Origin: [Flavobacterium] thermophilum
GTDB taxonomy: Bacteria; Bacillota; Bacilli; Bacillales; Anoxybacillaceae
Direction of reading: 5' to 3'
Length of the DNA: 64,000 nucleotides
Assembly (NCBI GenBank): GCA_900450595.1
Contig: UGGS01000002.1
Span: forward strand, 310,001-374,000
Shown here: piece after piece, positions 1 to 9,473 of the stretch
Layout: the number at the start of each line of letters is the position of its first letter
Numbering within the stretch: position 1 is the stretch's first letter
Notes under the pieces: model-generated
Databases searched by the model: none
Seen by the model: the letters and a program-made list of their open reading frames with translations, nothing else
Told to the model about the DNA's origin: nothing
Translations under genes and position numbers: made by a program

Positions 1-1107
1 CGGCTCGGCGCGCGTCAGGTCGCGTTGGATCGCCCGCTTGACCACCTGCGTGAACGCGCGGTCGAATACATAGCAGTTGATTTCGCCGTTGAGAAACAGA
101 CTGCGCCGGTCAAAGTTGGCGGTGCCGACATCGCACCATTCCTCATCGACGACAATCGTTTTGGCGTGGTAAAATCCTTGGTAAAAGCGGTAAATGCGCG
201 CTCCGGCCTTCAGCATTTGATAAAAATACGGGTAAGCGGCCTCGCGGACAAATAAATGGTCCGCCCGCAGCGGCACAATGACCGTGACGCGCACCCCGCG
301 CCGGATCGCGCGCATAAGCTCGTCAAACAACGGCCGGCTCGGGATAAAGTAGGGGCTGCCGATCATAATTTCTCGTTTTGCCTGCCGGATCGCATCGATA
401 TACTGCTCTTCAAGCGCGGCGCCGTCAGTCGCGACAAGCTGGTGGCGGATGGCGCCGGCGTGAAGGGGTGGGAAGTAGCGGCGTTTGTCAGCGACGGTTT
501 TGCCCGTCGCCTCCTCCCAATCGTGCAAAAATTGTTCTTGCAAGTCGTGCACCCCTTCTCCGCTGATTTTTAAGTGATAGTCGCGCCATTCTCCGATGTT
601 AGCGTCCTTTCCACTGTATTCGCGGCCGATGTTAAAACCGCCCATATACCCGACCTTTCCATCGATGACCGTAATTTTTCGGTGGTTGCGGCGGTTGAGG
701 CGGTAAATGAAAAACGGAAAGCGCGGCGGGCGGGCGTAGGCGAATTCGACGCCGCTTGCCTTCAGCGAACGGATGAGCGTTTTCGGCAACCCGAGGCTGC
801 CGACCCAGTCCGTCAACAAGCGCACTTCCACCCCTTCCGCCGCTTTTTCCTTTAAAAGTTGGAAAAATGGCGCCGTCGTTTCGTCATGCTTGATGATATA
901 AAACAAAATATGGATATGATCGCGGGCGCGGCGCAGCTCGGCAAAATAATCGGCAAATAAATGCCGTCCATTCACATACAAGGCCATATCGCTCCGCCGC
1001 TTTGGGTACACGACTTTTTTGCGCCCGTTGCGGAGGATCAGCCGGCCAAGCTTGTCATCAAGATAAACGAGTGCGAATATGATCACAATAACGGCAATGA
1101 TGAGCAT
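1..1107 (-). CDS. cls: Cardiolipin synthase (phospholipase D family), 3' end outside window
   Basis: Read on the minus strand, 369 codons from an ATG at 1107 run off the window at base 1. The start follows an AGGAGGG site 5 bases upstream. Residues 1-14 are a single hydrophobic segment, so the protein is probably membrane anchored. Two HKD half-sites of the phospholipase D superfamily are visible: NHRKITVIDGKVGYMGGFN in the first half and YHAKTIVVDEEW...GTANFDRRS near the truncated end. Members of this family condense two phosphatidylglycerols to cardiolipin at the cytoplasmic membrane. The single short N-terminal membrane segment suggests the shorter class of about 400 residues, so only about 30 residues are probably missing. 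Transcribed divergently from fadF. Confidence 0.9.
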   Translation of the reverse strand, partial: MLIIAVIVIIFALVYLDDKLGRLILRNGRKKVVYPKRRSDMALYVNGRHLFADYFAELRRARDHIHILFYIIKHDETTAPFFQLLKEKAAEGVEVRLLTDWVGSLGLPKTLIRSLKASGVEFAYARPPRFPFFIYRLNRRNHRKITVIDGKVGYMGGFNIGREYSGKDANIGEWRDYHLKISGEGVHDLQEQFLHDWEEATGKTVADKRRYFPPLHAGAIRHQLVATDGAALEEQYIDAIRQAKREIMIGSPYFIPSRPLFDELMRAIRRGVRVTVIVPLRADHLFVREAAYPYFYQMLKAGARIYRFYQGFYHAKTIVVDEEWCDVGTANFDRRSLFLNGEINCYVFDRAFTQVVKRAIQRDLTRAEP

Positions 1108-1173
1108 ATTTTTCCCTCCTGTGCGTCGCTTCAGTACTTATTAATGTGTCCTACAACGCGCAAAAATAGCAGA

Positions 1174-1200
1174 GCGGACACCCGCTTCCGCCCTGTCCGC
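1174..1200. other. Hairpin in the cls-fadF divergent region
   Basis: GCGGACA at 1174-1180 pairs with TGTCCGC at 1194-1200 across a 13-base loop. No T-run follows on either strand, so it is not a clear terminator. It lies between the two divergent genes. Function unknown. Confidence 0.4.
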
Positions 1201-1265
1201 GTTCTTCGCTGCTTGACGTTCCGCTGCACGGGCCCGGCAACGGCAAAATTCTCATAAAAAGGCTA

Positions 1266-1294
1266 TTGACTGAACGCTCATTCATTTGTAAAAT
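1266..1294 (+). promoter_or_regulatory. fadF promoter
   Basis: TTGACT at 1266-1271 and TAAAAT at 1289-1294 are separated by 17 bases, a good housekeeping sigma-A promoter. Transcription would start about 70 bases before fadF. The -35 region is overlapped by a FadR-type operator (separate entry), so repression by occlusion is expected. Confidence 0.7.
1267..1284 (+). promoter_or_regulatory. Candidate FadR operator overlapping the fadF -35 element
   Basis: The 18 bases TGACTGAACGCTCATTCA agree at 15 of 18 positions with the Bacillus FadR consensus TGAATGAMTANTCATTCA. In B. subtilis the fadF-acdA-rpoE transcript is a known FadR target relieved by long-chain acyl-CoA. Position over the -35 box fits repression. 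The homology call is by eye, not from a scored matrix. Confidence 0.6.
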
Positions 1295-1370
1295 AGACGT
1301 AAGTATAATTCTGAAAATTTCTTTTGTTATGGCAATACATTCGCTGAAAAGCGGGGGAAGGGGAGAGAAG

Positions 1371-3467
1371 ATGAACGCCTTATTGTTGGTGAACTGGCTC
1401 GCGTTTTTGCTTGTAACCGCTTACGCCGTCTATTTGTTTGCGTATGTTGTCAAAACGCGGGCGATGTACATTAAGCTCGGCAAAAAGGTCGAGTTTGATG
1501 AAAAAGTGAATGAGCGGCTGCGTAACATTTGGGTCAACGTGTTTGGCCAGAAAAAGCTGCTCAAGGACAAAAAAAGCGGGATCATTCACGTCGTCTTTTT
1601 CTATGGGTTTATTCTCGTTCAGTTTGGCGCCATCGATTTTATCATCAAAGGGCTTGCGCCGGGGGCGCATTTGCCGCTTGGGCCGCTGTATCCAGGGTTT
1701 ACGTTTTTCCAGGAAATCGTCACCCTGCTCATTTTGATCGCGGTGTTTGCCGCTTTTTACCGTCGCTATATTGAAAAGCTCGTCCGCTTAAAGCGCGATT
1801 TTAAAGCCGGACTCGTCTTGATTTTCATCGGCGGGTTGATGTTGTCGGTTCTGTTCGGCAACGGCATGAGCATGATTTGGCATGGCGAGGAAGCGACATG
1901 GAGCGAACCGGTCGCCTCGCTCATCGCTGGCGCGTTTTCCTGGGTTGGGGAAACGGGGGCTGCGGCGCTCTTCTTTATCGCCTGGTGGGTGCATTTGTTG
2001 ATTTTGCTGACGTTCCTTGTATACGTTCCGCAGTCGAAGCACGCCCACTTGATTGCGGCGCCCATCAACGTCTTTTTCAGCCGGCTGACGCGGCCGAAGC
2101 TTTCGCCGATCAACTTTGAAGACGAAAGCCAAGAGTCGTTTGGCGTCGGCAAAATTGAAGATTTTACGCAAAAGCAATTGATCGACTTGTACGCCTGTGT
2201 CGAGTGCGGCCGCTGTACGAGCATGTGCCCGGCGACCGGCACGGGGAAAATGTTGTCGCCGATGGATTTGATTTTGAAGCTGCGAGACCATTTGACCGAA
2301 AAAGGGGCGGTCGTCACGTCGCGGGCCCCGTGGGTGCCTGTGTTCGCCTTTAAAAACACGAAAGGCAACCAGCTGGCGTTCGCTGCGGCATCCGAGCAGG
2401 CGGCGGCGATTGAAATGCCGAGCCTCATCGGCGACGTCATCACCGAAGAAGAGATTTGGGCCTGTACGACGTGCCGCAACTGTGAAGACCAATGCCCGGT
2501 CATGAACGAGCACGTCGATAAAATCATCGATTTGCGCCGCTATCTCGTGTTGACGGAAGGGCGGATGAATCCGGATGCGCAACGGGCGATGACGAACATC
2601 GAACGTCAAGGCAACCCGTGGGGCTTGAACCGGAAAGAGCGGGAAAACTGGCGTGAGCTGCGCGATGATGTGCATGTGCCGACCGTCAAAGAGGCGGCGA
2701 AAGCAGGAGAGGAAATCGAGTATTTGTTCTGGGTCGGCTCGATGGGGTCGTATGACAGCCGAAGCCAAAAAATCGCCCTTGCCTTCGCCAAACTGCTGAA
2801 TGAAGCAGGCGTCAAATTTGCGATTTTAGGCAACAAGGAGAAAAACTCGGGCGACACGCCGCGCCGGTTAGGGAATGAATTTTTATTCCAAGAGCTGGCG
2901 ACGAACAATATCGCCGAGTTTGAAAAAGCGGGCGTCAAGAAAATTGTCACAATCGACCCGCACGCTTACAACACGTTCAAAAACGAATATCCGGACTTCG
3001 GACTGGACGCCGAAGTGTACCATCATACCGAATTGCTCGCCAAGCTCATTGAAGAAGGGCGCTTGGTGCCAAAATATCCGGTAAATGAACGCATTACGTT
3101 CCATGACTCGTGCTACTTAGGGCGCTACAATGACGTCTATGACGCACCGCGGAAAATTTTGCGCGCCATCCCGGGCGTCGAGCTTGTTGAAATGGAGCGC
3201 AACCGCGAGCGAGGAATGTGCTGTGGAGCCGGCGGCGGCCTCATGTGGATGGAAGAGACGACCGGCAACCGGATCAACGTCGCTCGCATCGAGCAGGCGC
3301 TTGCTGTCAATCCGACGGTCATCAGCTCTGGCTGCCCGTACTGCTTGACAATGCTGTCGGACGGCACGAAAGCGAAGGAAGTGGAAGATCGCGTCGCGAC
3401 GTACGATGTCGCCGAACTGTTGGCGAAATCGGTGTTTGGCGAGGAAAAAGAAGAAGCCGCATCATAA
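1371..3467 (+). CDS. fadF: FadF: membrane iron-sulfur oxidoreductase of acyl-CoA oxidation
   Basis: 698 residues from the ATG at 1371, which follows a GGGGAGAG site. The N-terminal part has several membrane helices resembling the NarI cytochrome b fold. Two 4Fe-4S motifs follow: Cys276/279/282/286 (CVECGRCTSMC) and Cys365/368/371/375 (CTTCRNCEDQC). A CCG cysteine-rich domain of heterodisulfide-reductase type has Cys617-Cys618-Gly. In bacilli FadF is thought to pass electrons from acyl-CoA dehydrogenases, via electron-transfer flavoprotein, into the quinone pool. First gene of the acyl-CoA degradation block and behind a FadR-like operator, as in B. subtilis. An in-frame TTG lies further upstream at 1266 but falls inside the promoter, so it is rejected as the start. 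Confidence 0.9.
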   Translation: MNALLLVNWLAFLLVTAYAVYLFAYVVKTRAMYIKLGKKVEFDEKVNERLRNIWVNVFGQKKLLKDKKSGIIHVVFFYGFILVQFGAIDFIIKGLAPGAHLPLGPLYPGFTFFQEIVTLLILIAVFAAFYRRYIEKLVRLKRDFKAGLVLIFIGGLMLSVLFGNGMSMIWHGEEATWSEPVASLIAGAFSWVGETGAAALFFIAWWVHLLILLTFLVYVPQSKHAHLIAAPINVFFSRLTRPKLSPINFEDESQESFGVGKIEDFTQKQLIDLYACVECGRCTSMCPATGTGKMLSPMDLILKLRDHLTEKGAVVTSRAPWVPVFAFKNTKGNQLAFAAASEQAAAIEMPSLIGDVITEEEIWACTTCRNCEDQCPVMNEHVDKIIDLRRYLVLTEGRMNPDAQRAMTNIERQGNPWGLNRKERENWRELRDDVHVPTVKEAAKAGEEIEYLFWVGSMGSYDSRSQKIALAFAKLLNEAGVKFAILGNKEKNSGDTPRRLGNEFLFQELATNNIAEFEKAGVKKIVTIDPHAYNTFKNEYPDFGLDAEVYHHTELLAKLIEEGRLVPKYPVNERITFHDSCYLGRYNDVYDAPRKILRAIPGVELVEMERNRERGMCCGAGGGLMWMEETTGNRINVARIEQALAVNPTVISSGCPYCLTMLSDGTKAKEVEDRVATYDVAELLAKSVFGEEKEEAAS

Positions 3468-3473
3468 AAATAG

Positions 3474-3502
3474 TTGCATAGACAATTTATATTTTTTAAA
3501 AT
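3474..3502 (+). promoter_or_regulatory. Probable promoter for the thiolase gene
   Basis: TTGCAT at 3474-3479 and TAAAAT at 3497-3502 are spaced by 17 bases just after the fadF stop. A second possible -10, TATAAT at 3509-3514, lacks a good -35. The leader to the thiolase start is about 115 bases and contains a FadR-like site. Confidence 0.5.
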
Positions 3503-3560
3503 AATAAGTATAATGAAAGGGGAGGTGTACAGCGGTACGCCTTCTCTTTCGCACTGCTAT

Positions 3561-3578
3561 CGAGCGAGCGTTCAGTCT
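3561..3578 (+). promoter_or_regulatory. Second candidate FadR operator, upstream of the thiolase gene
   Basis: CGAGCGAGCGTTCAGTCT matches the reverse complement of the fadF operator at 14 of 18 positions, including an uninterrupted 12-base core GAGCGTTCAGTC. It sits about 60 bases downstream of the proposed -10, where a repressor would act as a roadblock. Weaker than the first site. Confidence 0.45.
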
Positions 3579-3625
3579 GTGTTTTTGTAATCGCTTTCTT
3601 ATTCGAAAAAGGGGGAGAAGGAACC

Positions 3626-4804
3626 ATGGGGAAAACAGTGATTGTGAGCGGGGTGCGCACCCCGTTTGGAAAATTGGGCGGCGCCTTGCAAGCGCTGTCA
3701 GCGCCTGAGCTCGGCGGCGTCGCCGTCAAAGAGGCGCTTGTCCGCGCCAACGTGAGCGCCGAACAAGTTGATCATGTCATTTTGGGCACCGTCTTGCAAG
3801 GCGGACAAGGGCAGCTTCCGTCGCGGCAGGCGATGCGCCATGCCGGCATTCCGTGGCACGTCCGCACCGAGACGGTGAACAAAGTATGCGCGTCCGGCAT
3901 GCGCGCCGTGACGCTTGCCGATCAGCTCATCCGTTTAGGCGAGGCTGATATCATCGTCGCCGGCGGGATGGAATCGATGAGCAACGCCCCGTATGTGCTT
4001 CCGAAAGCGCGCTGGGGGCTGCGGATGGGCGACAGCACGGTGAAAGATTTAATGGTGTATGACGGCCTCACGTGCAGCTTCACCGGCGTTCATATGGGCG
4101 TCTACGGCGGGAATACGGCGAAAGAGCTCGGCATTACGAGGGAGGCGCAAGACGAGTGGGCGTACCGCAGCCATATGCGCGCCATTGCCGCCATCGAAGC
4201 CGGGCGGCTGGCGGAAGAAATCGTGCCGGTTTCGATTCCGCAGCGCAAAGGTGAGCCGCTTGTCGTTGAACGCGACGAGGCGCCGCGCAAAGATACGTCG
4301 CTTGAAGCGTTGGCGAAACTGAAACCGGTGTTTGACCCTGAAGGCACGATCACGGCCGGGAACGCCCCAGGCGTCAACGACGGCGCTGCCGCGCTTGTGT
4401 TGATGAGCCAGGAGCGCGCCGCCCGCGAGGGGCTCGAGCCGCTGGCGACGGTCGTCGCCCACACGGCCATCGCCGTCGAGGCGAAAGATTTCCCGAAAAC
4501 GCCGGGGCTTGTCATCAACGAACTGCTCCGCAAAACAGGAAAGACCGTTGACGACATTGACTTGTTCGAAGTGAACGAAGCGTTTGCCGCGGTTGCGCTT
4601 GCCGCCATTCAAATCGCCGGGCTTGATCCGGAAAAAGTAAACGTCAACGGCGGCGCTGTCGCCCTCGGTCATCCGATCGGCGCGAGCGGCGCGCGCATCA
4701 TCTTGACGCTCGCCCATGAGTTGAAGCGCCGCGGCGGAGGGCTGGGCATTGCCGCGATTTGCAGCGGCGGCGGCCAAGGCGACGCCATCTTAATCGAAGT
4801 ATAA
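3626..4804 (+). CDS. mmgA: Acetyl-CoA acetyltransferase (thiolase)
   Basis: 392 residues, the usual length for a biosynthetic-type/degradative homotetrameric thiolase. Cleaves 3-ketoacyl-CoA with CoA, or condenses two acetyl-CoA. The catalytic set is complete: Cys88 in NKVCASGM, His349 in GHPIGASG and Cys379 in CSGGGQG, with the NEAFAAV motif before it. Start ATG at 3626 follows GGGGGAG. It is followed by the 3-hydroxyacyl-CoA dehydrogenase and acyl-CoA dehydrogenase genes, the same set as mmgABC of B. subtilis, but here located next to fadF. The symbol is assigned by analogy. Confidence 0.92.
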   Translation: MGKTVIVSGVRTPFGKLGGALQALSAPELGGVAVKEALVRANVSAEQVDHVILGTVLQGGQGQLPSRQAMRHAGIPWHVRTETVNKVCASGMRAVTLADQLIRLGEADIIVAGGMESMSNAPYVLPKARWGLRMGDSTVKDLMVYDGLTCSFTGVHMGVYGGNTAKELGITREAQDEWAYRSHMRAIAAIEAGRLAEEIVPVSIPQRKGEPLVVERDEAPRKDTSLEALAKLKPVFDPEGTITAGNAPGVNDGAAALVLMSQERAAREGLEPLATVVAHTAIAVEAKDFPKTPGLVINELLRKTGKTVDDIDLFEVNEAFAAVALAAIQIAGLDPEKVNVNGGAVALGHPIGASGARIILTLAHELKRRGGGLGIAAICSGGGQGDAILIEV

Positions 4805-5052
4805 AGCATGGCCTGCCGCGTCATCGCGGCCGCGCGCCAGCGGGGCGAGGCGTGACGCGTCATGCCGCCTGACGGCGTTGTCGCCATAGAGGAGGCGGTT
4901 TGCTTGGCGGTGGGGCGGCCGCGGTTTTGGAATATGGATGGCCTGCCGCCTCCTTGGGCGCTGCGGCCGCTAGTTTGCGATCTGCGTTGTCCCGGGATGG
5001 AGCCAATAAACGAACAAGAGCGTTTGCGAATTTTTCTATATAGGAGGATCGA

Positions 5053-5907
5053 ATGATGGACGTCAAAACGATTATGGTCGTCGGCGCCGGACAGATGGGG
5101 TCAGGCATCGCCCAAGTATGCGCTGTCGCCGGCTATGACGTGTTGTTATACGACATTAGCGAGGCCCAACTCGATAAAGGGCTGGCCACTATCGACAAGC
5201 TGCTCGGCCGCCAAGTGGAAAAAGGCAAGATGACAGCCGAAGCCAAAGACGCCGCGCTGTCGCGGCTCGTCCGTTCCACCGACCTGCGTGATGCCGCCAA
5301 AGCGGATCTCATCATTGAGGCGGTCGTCGAAAACATGGATGTGAAAACGAAGCTGTTTGCGGAGCTCGACGAAATCGCCCGCCCGGAGGCGATCCTGGCC
5401 TCGAATACGTCGTCGCTGCCGATCACGGAAATCGCAGCGGCGACGAAGCGGCCGGAGAACGTGATCGGCATGCACTTTATGAATCCGGTGCCGGTCATGA
5501 AACTGGTCGAAATCATCCGCGGCTTGGCGACAGCGGATGACGTATACGAAACGATCGAGGCGGTCACCCGGAAGCTCGGCAAAGTGCCGGTCGAAGTGAA
5601 CGATTTTCCAGGGTTTATTTCCAACCGTGTCTTAATGCCGATGATCAACGAAGCCATTTATGCCTTATATGAAGGGGTGGCGACGAAGGAAGCCATCGAT
5701 GAGGTGATGAAGCTCGGCATGAACCATCCGATGGGGCCGCTCACGCTCGCCGACTTTATCGGGCTGGATACATGCTTGTACATTATGGAAACCCTTCACG
5801 AAGGGTTTGGCGATGACAAATACCGCCCGTGCCCGCTTTTGCGCAAATATGTCAAAGCCGGCTGGCTCGGCCGCAAGACAGGCCGCGGATTTTACACGTA
5901 CGAATAA
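5053..5907 (+). CDS. mmgB: 3-hydroxybutyryl-CoA dehydrogenase
   Basis: 284 residues. Oxidises L-3-hydroxyacyl-CoA with NAD(P) in the beta-oxidation direction. An N-terminal Rossmann fold with [11 protein letters not shown] binds the nucleotide. The [13 protein letters not shown] motif contains the catalytic His, and the C-terminal 3HCDH domain has [16 protein letters not shown]. An AGGAGG lies 5 bases before ATG 5053 and 8 before ATG 5056, so either methionine could be used. It lies 248 bases after the thiolase gene with no clear terminator between, so probably the same transcript. Confidence 0.92.
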   Translation: MMDVKTIMVVGAGQMGSGIAQVCAVAGYDVLLYDISEAQLDKGLATIDKLLGRQVEKGKMTAEAKDAALSRLVRSTDLRDAAKADLIIEAVVENMDVKTKLFAELDEIARPEAILASNTSSLPITEIAAATKRPENVIGMHFMNPVPVMKLVEIIRGLATADDVYETIEAVTRKLGKVPVEVNDFPGFISNRVLMPMINEAIYALYEGVATKEAIDEVMKLGMNHPMGPLTLADFIGLDTCLYIMETLHEGFGDDKYRPCPLLRKYVKAGWLGRKTGRGFYTYE

Positions 5908-6040
5908 GCGCGGCGGCATCAGCCGGCAATCGGTTTCGCCTATATGCCGTTGAACCGCCTAAGCCATGCATGCGGCGGCGAGGCGGGCGGCGCCAAACGC
6001 AACATCGAGCCAGCAACAAGAGGAAGGGAGAGGCCATCTC

Positions 6041-7174
6041 ATGCAATTTCGCTTTACCGAAGAGCAGGAAATGATGCGGCAAATGGTGCGCGAGTTTGCC
6101 GCAGCGGAAATTGCCCCGTTTGTCGAGCGCATGGAGCAAGGGGAATTTCCGCGCCCGATTTTAAAGAAAATGGCGGAACTCGGCTTGATGGGGATCACGG
6201 TTCCCGAGAAGTACGGCGGTGCGGGCATGGATTTCATTTCCTACATTATCGCCATTCATGAAATTTCGAAAGTAAGCCCGACAGTCGGCGTCATTTTGTC
6301 GGTGCATACATCGGTCGGCACAAACCCGATTTTGTACTTCGGCACCGAAGAGCAGAAGCAAAAATACGTGACAAAGCTTGCCCAAGGCGAATATTTGGGG
6401 GCGTTTTGCCTCACCGAACCGAGCGCCGGCTCGGACGCAAAAAGCTTGAAGACAAAAGCGGTGCGCCGCGGCGATGTGTACGTCTTGAACGGATCGAAAA
6501 TTTTCATTACAAACGGCGGCGAAGCGGATACGTATATCGTATTCGCCCGCACGAATCCGGATGAAGCGGGCAGCCGCGGCATCTCGGCGTTCATCGTCGA
6601 AAAAGGAACGAAAGGGATGGCGATCGGCAAAGACGAGAAAAAAATGGGGCTGCACGGGTCGCGCACGGTGACGATTACGTTCGAGGATGCGGAAGTGCCG
6701 GCGGAAAACTTGCTTGGCCAGGAAGGAGAAGGGTTTAAAATCGCGATGGCGAACCTTGACGTCGGCCGAATCGGCATCGCCGCCCAGGCGCTCGGCATCG
6801 CCGAGGCAGCCGTCGAGCACGCCGTCGCCTATGCAAAAGAGCGGGTGCAATTTGGCAAGCCGATTGCCGAACAGCAAGGCGTCGCCTTTAAGCTCGCCGA
6901 TATGGCGACAGCAGCCGAGGCGGCGAAATGGCTCGTCTACCGCGCCGCCTGGCTGCGCGCCCAAGGGCTGCCGTGCAGCAAAGAGGCGTCGATGGCAAAG
7001 CTGTTCGCTTCACAAGCCGCCATGGACAACGCCATCGAAGCTGTGCAAGTGTTCGGCGGCAACGGCTATACGAAAGATTATCCCGTCGAGCGGCTGTTCC
7101 GCGATGCGAAAATTACGCAAATTTACGAAGGAACGAGCGAAATCCAACGCATCGTCATCAGCAAACATTTGTAA
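6041..7174 (+). CDS. mmgC: Acyl-CoA dehydrogenase (MmgC-like, short/branched chain)
   Basis: 377 residues from the ATG at 6041, after GAAGGGAGAGG. FAD-dependent alpha,beta-dehydrogenation of acyl-CoA, with electrons going to electron-transfer flavoprotein. Family motifs include [10 protein letters not shown] (flavin/substrate), [32 protein letters not shown], and the C-terminal [12 protein letters not shown] segment. An in-frame ATG at 5966 would add 25 unconserved residues and is rejected. The gene shares a 36-base identical stretch near its 3' end with the next dehydrogenase gene. A palindromic element begins at the base after its stop codon. Confidence 0.92.
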   Translation: MQFRFTEEQEMMRQMVREFAAAEIAPFVERMEQGEFPRPILKKMAELGLMGITVPEKYGGAGMDFISYIIAIHEISKVSPTVGVILSVHTSVGTNPILYFGTEEQKQKYVTKLAQGEYLGAFCLTEPSAGSDAKSLKTKAVRRGDVYVLNGSKIFITNGGEADTYIVFARTNPDEAGSRGISAFIVEKGTKGMAIGKDEKKMGLHGSRTVTITFEDAEVPAENLLGQEGEGFKIAMANLDVGRIGIAAQALGIAEAAVEHAVAYAKERVQFGKPIAEQQGVAFKLADMATAAEAAKWLVYRAAWLRAQGLPCSKEASMAKLFASQAAMDNAIEAVQVFGGNGYTKDYPVERLFRDAKITQIYEGTSEIQRIVISKHL

Positions 7175-7420
7175 CTGTATAGATGCCATTTGAAGCTTTC
7201 ACATTTGCAGCTTTTACCGAGCATTGGATCGACTGTCGAGCGACCGAACAACGCCGCTTTCAGACCCATGTATGGGTCTGTGAAGCGAGCGGTTGTTCGG
7301 CCTCCCGTCACGCCTTGGCGTGACGGGGGCAAGCCTGTGGCTTGCCCTCGACAGTCGAAAAATAGATAAGCAACTTTTCCGTCAAGGATATGTGAAACTT
7401 TTTCGTTGCATCTATATAGG
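7175..7420. repeat. Palindromic MITE-like element able to form a four-way junction
   Basis: About 245 bases flanked by imperfect inverted repeats: TATAGATGC (7178-7186) with GCATCTATA (7408-7416), and TTTCACAT (7197-7204) with ATGTGAAA (7390-7397). Inside, CGACTGTCGAG (7230-7240) pairs with CTCGACAGTCG (7347-7357). This closing stem holds three hairpins: 7244-7300 (CCGAACAAC/GTTGTTCGG plus CAGACCCAT/ATGGGTCTG), 7304-7327 (CCCGTCACGCC/GGCGTGACGGG) and 7328-7346 (GGCAAGCC/GGCTTGCC). No coding potential is evident. The rest of the gap to acdA (7421-7503) holds a leader with a GGGGGAA site and nothing else I recognise. Family not recognised; it could be a non-autonomous mobile element or a structured RNA. 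Confidence 0.6.
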
Positions 7421-7503
7421 CATGTTGATGAACCAATCCAAACTAGATGCGAAAGCTCTATTCCTAGCTCTATTTGACTATACAATAACGGGGGAATGGA
7501 AAG

Positions 7504-8646
7504 ATGAACTTTCAACTAAGCGAAGAACATGAAATGCTGCGAAAAATGGTGCGCGAATTTGCTGAAAACGAAGTGGCGCCGACAGCCGCTGAACGCGATG
7601 AAGAAGAGCGGTTTGACCGCAGCATTTTCAACAAAATGGCGGAACTCGGCTTAACCGGCATTCCGTGGCCGGAAGAGTACGGCGGCATCGGCAGCGACTA
7701 TTTGGCGTATGTCATCGCCGTTGAGGAACTGTCGCGCGTCTGCGCTTCAACCGGGGTGACGCTCTCCGCCCACATTTCGCTCGCCAGCTGGCCGATTTAC
7801 AAGTTCGGCACGGAAGAGCAAAAGCAGAAGTATTTGCGCGCCTTGGCGACCGGGGAAAAGCTCGGGGCGTACGGGCTGTCCGAGCCGGGGGCCGGGTCTG
7901 ACGTCGCGTCGATGAAAACGCGCGCTGTAAAAGACGGCGACCATTACGTGTTAAACGGGTCGAAAGTATGGATCACCAACGGCGGCGAGGCGGAAATTTA
8001 CGTCGTCTTTGCCGTCACCGACCCGGAAAAGCGGCATAAAGGAATCAGCGCCTTTATCGTCGAGAAAGGGACGCCGGGCTTTTCAATCGGCAAAAAAGAA
8101 AAGAAACTCGGCATCCGTTCGTCGCCGACGACCGAGCTGATTTTCGAAGATTGCCGCATCCCGAAAGAAAACTTGCTCGGCCGAGAAGGAGAAGGGTTCA
8201 AAATCGCCATGATGACGCTTGACGGCGGCCGAAACGGCATTGCCGCCCAAGCGGTCGGCATCGCTCAAGGGGCGCTTGACGCCGCAGTCGATTACGCCAA
8301 GCAGCGCGTCCAGTTTGGCAAACCGATTGCCGAGCAGCAAGGCGTCGCCTTTAAACTCGCCGATATGGCGACGGCGATTGAAGCAGCGCGGCTCTTGACG
8401 TATCAAGCGGCATGGCTTGAGTCAAACGGCCTGCCGTACGGCAAAGCGTCGGCGATGGCGAAGTTGTTTGCCGGCGACACAGCCATGAAAGTGACCGTTG
8501 AGGCGGTGCAAATTTTCGGCGGCAACGGCTACACGAAAGACTATCCAGTTGAGCGGTTTATGCGCGATGCGAAAATTACGCAAATTTACGAAGGAACGCA
8601 AGAAATTCAGCGTCTCGTCATTTCGCGCATGTTGACGCGCGATTAA
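7504..8646 (+). CDS. acdA: Acyl-CoA dehydrogenase AcdA
   Basis: 380 residues starting at ATG 7504 after a GGGGGAA site. Same family and reaction as the preceding dehydrogenase. Motifs are [46 protein letters not shown] and [15 protein letters not shown]. In B. subtilis acdA lies between fadF and rpoE, so this copy is the likely positional ortholog, and the mmgABC-like genes are extra here. Substrate chain length cannot be told from the sequence; proximity to icmF suggests branched acyl-CoA is possible. Confidence 0.92.
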   Translation: MNFQLSEEHEMLRKMVREFAENEVAPTAAERDEEERFDRSIFNKMAELGLTGIPWPEEYGGIGSDYLAYVIAVEELSRVCASTGVTLSAHISLASWPIYKFGTEEQKQKYLRALATGEKLGAYGLSEPGAGSDVASMKTRAVKDGDHYVLNGSKVWITNGGEAEIYVVFAVTDPEKRHKGISAFIVEKGTPGFSIGKKEKKLGIRSSPTTELIFEDCRIPKENLLGREGEGFKIAMMTLDGGRNGIAAQAVGIAQGALDAAVDYAKQRVQFGKPIAEQQGVAFKLADMATAIEAARLLTYQAAWLESNGLPYGKASAMAKLFAGDTAMKVTVEAVQIFGGNGYTKDYPVERFMRDAKITQIYEGTQEIQRLVISRMLTRD

Positions 8647-8823
8647 CGCCGCGCCTCTGTTCAGCGGCGCCGCGGCGGCTGGCCGCCGTTTGCGCACCGC
8701 CTGGCACATCGATGGACTGGCGAAGCCGTCCATTCCGTTTTGCGCTCTTAGCGCCCGCACCAACGGCGGGGGAGCGGGCGCCGCTTCGCCGCCAAACGGG
8801 GATAGGGGGGAGAGGAACCGGTC

Positions 8824-9456
8824 ATGAAAAAGCGGGAAGTAATCGCCTCAGTCAAAGACGAAAAGCTCGTGAAAAAACGGCGCAATGAGATGATCAAAGG
8901 CGCCATTTCGCTGTTTAAACAAAAAGGCTTCCACCAAACGACGACAAGGGAGATCGCCAAAGCGTCCGGATTTAGCATCGGCACGTTGTACGAGTACATC
9001 CGCAAGAAAGAAGACGTCCTCTATCTCGTGTGCGACCGCATTTACGACGAAGTGCGGGAGCGGACGGAACAAGACCTCGGTGCCCACCATGGCACGATCG
9101 AAGGGTTAAGGCGCGCCATTGCCCACTATTTCCGCGTTGTTGATGAACTCGATGATGAAGTGCTCGTCATGTATCAAGAAGTGAAAGCGCTAAGCAAAGA
9201 ATCGCTGCCGTATGTGTTGAATAAAGAACTCGATATGGCGGCGATTTTCGAACATATTTTGCGCGCATGCGTTGAGAGCGGGGCGTTGCAGCTTTCTGAA
9301 AGCGAAATCCGCCTGTTCGCCCACAACATCGTCGTTCTTGGGCAAATGTGGGCGTTCCGCCGTTGGGTGCTGCGGAAAATGTATACACTCGATGAATATA
9401 TCGAACTGCAAACCGAGTTTTTATTAAGGGGGATTATGGAGAAACAGCGAGTCTAA
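8824..9456 (+). CDS. TetR/AcrR-family transcriptional regulator next to icmF
   Basis: 210 residues. The N-terminal TetR helix-turn-helix is clear ([20 protein letters not shown], then [15 protein letters not shown], residues about 35-65). The C-terminal ligand domain is all-helical and not diagnostic. It ends 17 bases before icmF and follows the acyl-CoA dehydrogenases, so an acyl-CoA or related ligand is a reasonable inference. It resembles the FadR class in general build, but I cannot say that it is the protein that binds the two FadR-like operators in this window. Start ATG 8824 follows GGGGGGAGAGG. Confidence 0.85.
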   Translation: MKKREVIASVKDEKLVKKRRNEMIKGAISLFKQKGFHQTTTREIAKASGFSIGTLYEYIRKKEDVLYLVCDRIYDEVRERTEQDLGAHHGTIEGLRRAIAHYFRVVDELDDEVLVMYQEVKALSKESLPYVLNKELDMAAIFEHILRACVESGALQLSESEIRLFAHNIVVLGQMWAFRRWVLRKMYTLDEYIELQTEFLLRGIMEKQRV

Positions 9457-9473
9457 AAGGGGGAGAAGAAACG

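Noticed and set aside
1788..2768. 326-codon minus-strand frame inside fadF
   Set aside because: Antisense shadow without homology or ribosome site; fadF motifs are complete on the other strand.
7123..7515. 130-codon minus-strand frame across the palindromic element
   Set aside because: It overlaps both dehydrogenase ends and consists mainly of hairpin sequence; such frames recur wherever the element is present and are not evidence of a protein.
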